From Spirochaetaceae bacterium (GTDB lineage: Bacteria; Spirochaetota; Spirochaetia; CADAEX01): DNA of 32,765 nt. Made by a program: the position numbers and the translations under genes. The stretch lies in the NCBI GenBank assembly GCA_009783755.1, contig WRCW01000005.1, positions 1-32,765 of the forward strand, written 5' to 3'. The notes beneath the pieces are model-generated. The model did not search any database, was not told the DNA's origin, and was given only the letters and a program-made list of their open reading frames with translations. Positions 31,498 through 32,765 of this stretch are shown here, piece after piece (position 1 is the stretch's first letter; every line of letters begins with the position of its first letter).

Positions 31498-32262
31498 ATG
31501 AGCAAAGACATAGTACTAGTTGGGGGGGAGATTGTATTTTTATTAATAGCGCTTTTTTTACCTTTCCATGGGATAGTAGTTGATATTTTTATAGTAATGA
31601 ATCTGCTTTTTGCAATTATGATTTTAAGAATAGCCCTTCTCAGAAAAGAAATAATGGACTTTCCTACACTTCCTACACTTCTGTTGATATTTGTGATTAT
31701 TAGCATAGCTGTTAATATTTCTGTTGTAAGGCTTGTTTTATCTATGGGTGCAGATCTTAATGACTGGGTGATAAGGGGTGTTTCCTATCTTATGGCAGGG
31801 GCAGGCTATATCGCGCACCTGATTGCAGGATCTGTGGTTTTTATATTTACTGTTGTTTTTGTGGTTATAAAATTAAAGCGAACTAACCGCATGGCGGAAG
31901 CAACTGCAAGGTTTTTTCTTGATGGAATGGTGGCAAAAAATATGTCAATTGATTCAGAACTTGCAAGAGAATGGATTGTCGAATACGAGGTAATGGAAAA
32001 GAGAAAAAGAGTTCAGAAAGAAGTAGCTTTATATTCAGCAATGGATGGTGTATCTAAATTTGTGTCTGGTCATATTAAGATAATAATAATTTCAATTTTT
32101 GTCATAATTCTGGGAGGTGTTTTAATTGAGGTTCTGTATCGCGGCGAAGAGATAATTTCTGCAATAAAAATCTATCTTCCTCTTTCTATTGGAAGCGGTA
32201 TAGTTTTTTTACTTCCTGTTTTTCTAGTGCTTGCGGCTGTGGGTTTTATTTTTAAAAAATAA
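31498..32262 (+). CDS. FlhA-like membrane domain without cytoplasmic domain
   Basis: 254 residues. It aligns over its whole length with residues 20-275 of the FlhA-like protein at 3446: VVDIFIVMNLLFAIMI (27-42), DFPTLPTLLLIF (54-65), ATARFFLDGM (135-144), RKRVQKEVALYSAMDG (169-184) and GGVLIEVLYRGEE (206-218). The stop comes after the last membrane helices (FIFKK), so the FlhA cytoplasmic domain that binds chaperones and substrates is missing; I see no remnant of it downstream. The 'FVSGHIK' segment has His where normal FlhA has Asp. AAGGAGAGG 7 bases before the ATG at 31498 sets the start, 14 bp after the previous stop. Either a truncated relic kept in frame or a real gate-only protein; the clean SD favours expression. 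Confidence 0.83.
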   Translation: MSKDIVLVGGEIVFLLIALFLPFHGIVVDIFIVMNLLFAIMILRIALLRKEIMDFPTLPTLLLIFVIISIAVNISVVRLVLSMGADLNDWVIRGVSYLMAGAGYIAHLIAGSVVFIFTVVFVVIKLKRTNRMAEATARFFLDGMVAKNMSIDSELAREWIVEYEVMEKRKRVQKEVALYSAMDGVSKFVSGHIKIIIISIFVIILGGVLIEVLYRGEEIISAIKIYLPLSIGSGIVFLLPVFLVLAAVGFIFKK

Positions 32263-32373
32263 GCTATTACCGAGAGATTGTAACTTTTTTGTGTAAAACC
32301 TGAAATATCATAACGAAACTCTATTTCTGTAAATAACGGAAAATTGACGCATTGTCTTGCCCCAATTCCTAAT

Positions 32374-32394
32374 CGGAAAAATTCCTATTTTCCG
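32374..32394. terminator. Possible weak bidirectional terminator
   Basis: CGGAAAA and TTTTCCG form a 7-bp stem with a 7-base loop between two convergent genes. No T-run follows, so this is only a guess from position and symmetry. Confidence 0.25.
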
Positions 32395-32415
32395 CAACCT
32401 TCCCTTGTTAAAAGG

Positions 32416-32765
32416 TTAAGCTAAATATTTCTGCAGTTTCTCCATAACTTTATCAATATCTATCGGTTTACCTAGATGATCATCCATGCCAGCAGCGATG
32501 CATGCCGCTATATCATCTTTAAAGACATTTCCGGTCATTGCGATTATGGGCATTCTTTTGGAAAGTTTTGATTCGGAACCGGAATTTTGTTTTTTTTCCA
32601 TTTCACGTATCAGTCGTGTTGCTTCAAGCCCATCCATCTGAGGCATCTGAACATCCATTAACACAATATCATATTTTTCCTGCGCAGCCGCAACCATTGC
32701 CAACGCTTCATTTCCATTTTCTGCGCAGTCGATAATAAGCCCGGAATCACCAAGAAGAGTTAAAA
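32416..32765 (-). CDS. Receiver domain of a response regulator or hybrid histidine kinase, C-terminal part (cut by window edge)
   Basis: The frame is open to the right edge. The visible part reads LTLLGDSGLIIDCAENGNEAL and continues with VLMDVQMPQMDG (the Asp before VQMP is the phosphorylation site), PIIAMTGN (conserved Thr) and HLGKPID (conserved Lys). The protein ends right after the receiver domain. This layout and the 'DVQMPQMDGLEATRLIRE' type are common at the end of hybrid sensor kinases. It is convergent with the FlhA-like gene and shows no 27-bp element in the window, so I place it outside the island. Confidence 0.88.
   Translation of the reverse strand, partial: LTLLGDSGLIIDCAENGNEALAMVAAAQEKYDIVLMDVQMPQMDGLEATRLIREMEKKQNSGSESKLSKRMPIIAMTGNVFKDDIAACIAAGMDDHLGKPIDIDKVMEKLQKYLA

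Noticed and set aside
2455-32262. Transposases, integrases, attachment sites or tRNA genes that would mark the island's borders
   Set aside because: None could be recognised on either strand, so the borders given are based only on gene content and control elements.

Overview
The window looks like part of an AT-rich Gram-negative bacterial chromosome. Candidate hosts are spirochaetes or a similar gut or anaerobic lineage: it has a TAXI-type TRAP transporter, BspA-like leucine-rich repeats, a WYL/DUF2779 gene pair and many flagellar-family genes. This assignment is an inference from gene content and is weak. Shine-Dalgarno (SD) sequences are clear and frames are intact, so I treat most genes as expressed.

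Positions 1-2290 are ordinary metabolism: the end of a TAXI TRAP solute-binding protein, a terminator, and the two subunits of an aconitase-family hydro-lyase. From about 2.4 to 32.3 kb lies an accessory island. Its core is a set of divergent flagellar paralogs without the rest of a flagellum. It holds a complete FlhA-like protein (3446-5215) and a second one with only the membrane domain (31498-32262). It holds two FliM-FliN fusion proteins (7667-8938 and 18843-20264). It holds a membrane-anchored FliG lacking its C-terminal domain (8931-9959), a small FliG-middle-like protein (18527-18823), and two giant fusions that join FliG C-terminal domain, a leucine-rich repeat region and two MotA-like cytoplasmic segments (9949-11988 and 12949-15171). 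No FliF, FliI, FliP/Q/R, FlhB, MotB or flagellin gene is present in the window.

Around this core are four DUF4116 repeat proteins (5333-7141, 15229-16725, 20281-21156, 28474-28800), two BspA-like LRR_5 proteins (16754-17485, 24097-26103), an LRR-AAA+ ATPase (26117-28264), a WYL regulator, a DUF2779 nuclease-like protein, RtcB RNA ligase, two small paralogs sharing a GSKNKK tail, and several unrecognised proteins.

Almost every island transcription unit starts next to a 27-bp imperfect dyad that I found ten times. It occurs singly upstream of the FlhA-like gene (5299) and one BspA-like gene (17528), and as inverted pairs 54-65 bp apart in the divergent control regions at 7.2, 21.2 and 28.4 kb and before rtcB at 29.4 kb. 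This suggests one co-regulated system. The likely model is a flagellar switch/export machine repurposed for another job: FliM-FliN with an internal start giving free FliN, a split FliG, and a rotor-stator chimera. The repeat proteins would be candidate partners or effectors. The function is not known to me. The last gene, at 32416 to the end, is the receiver domain of a response regulator or hybrid kinase and lies outside the island.
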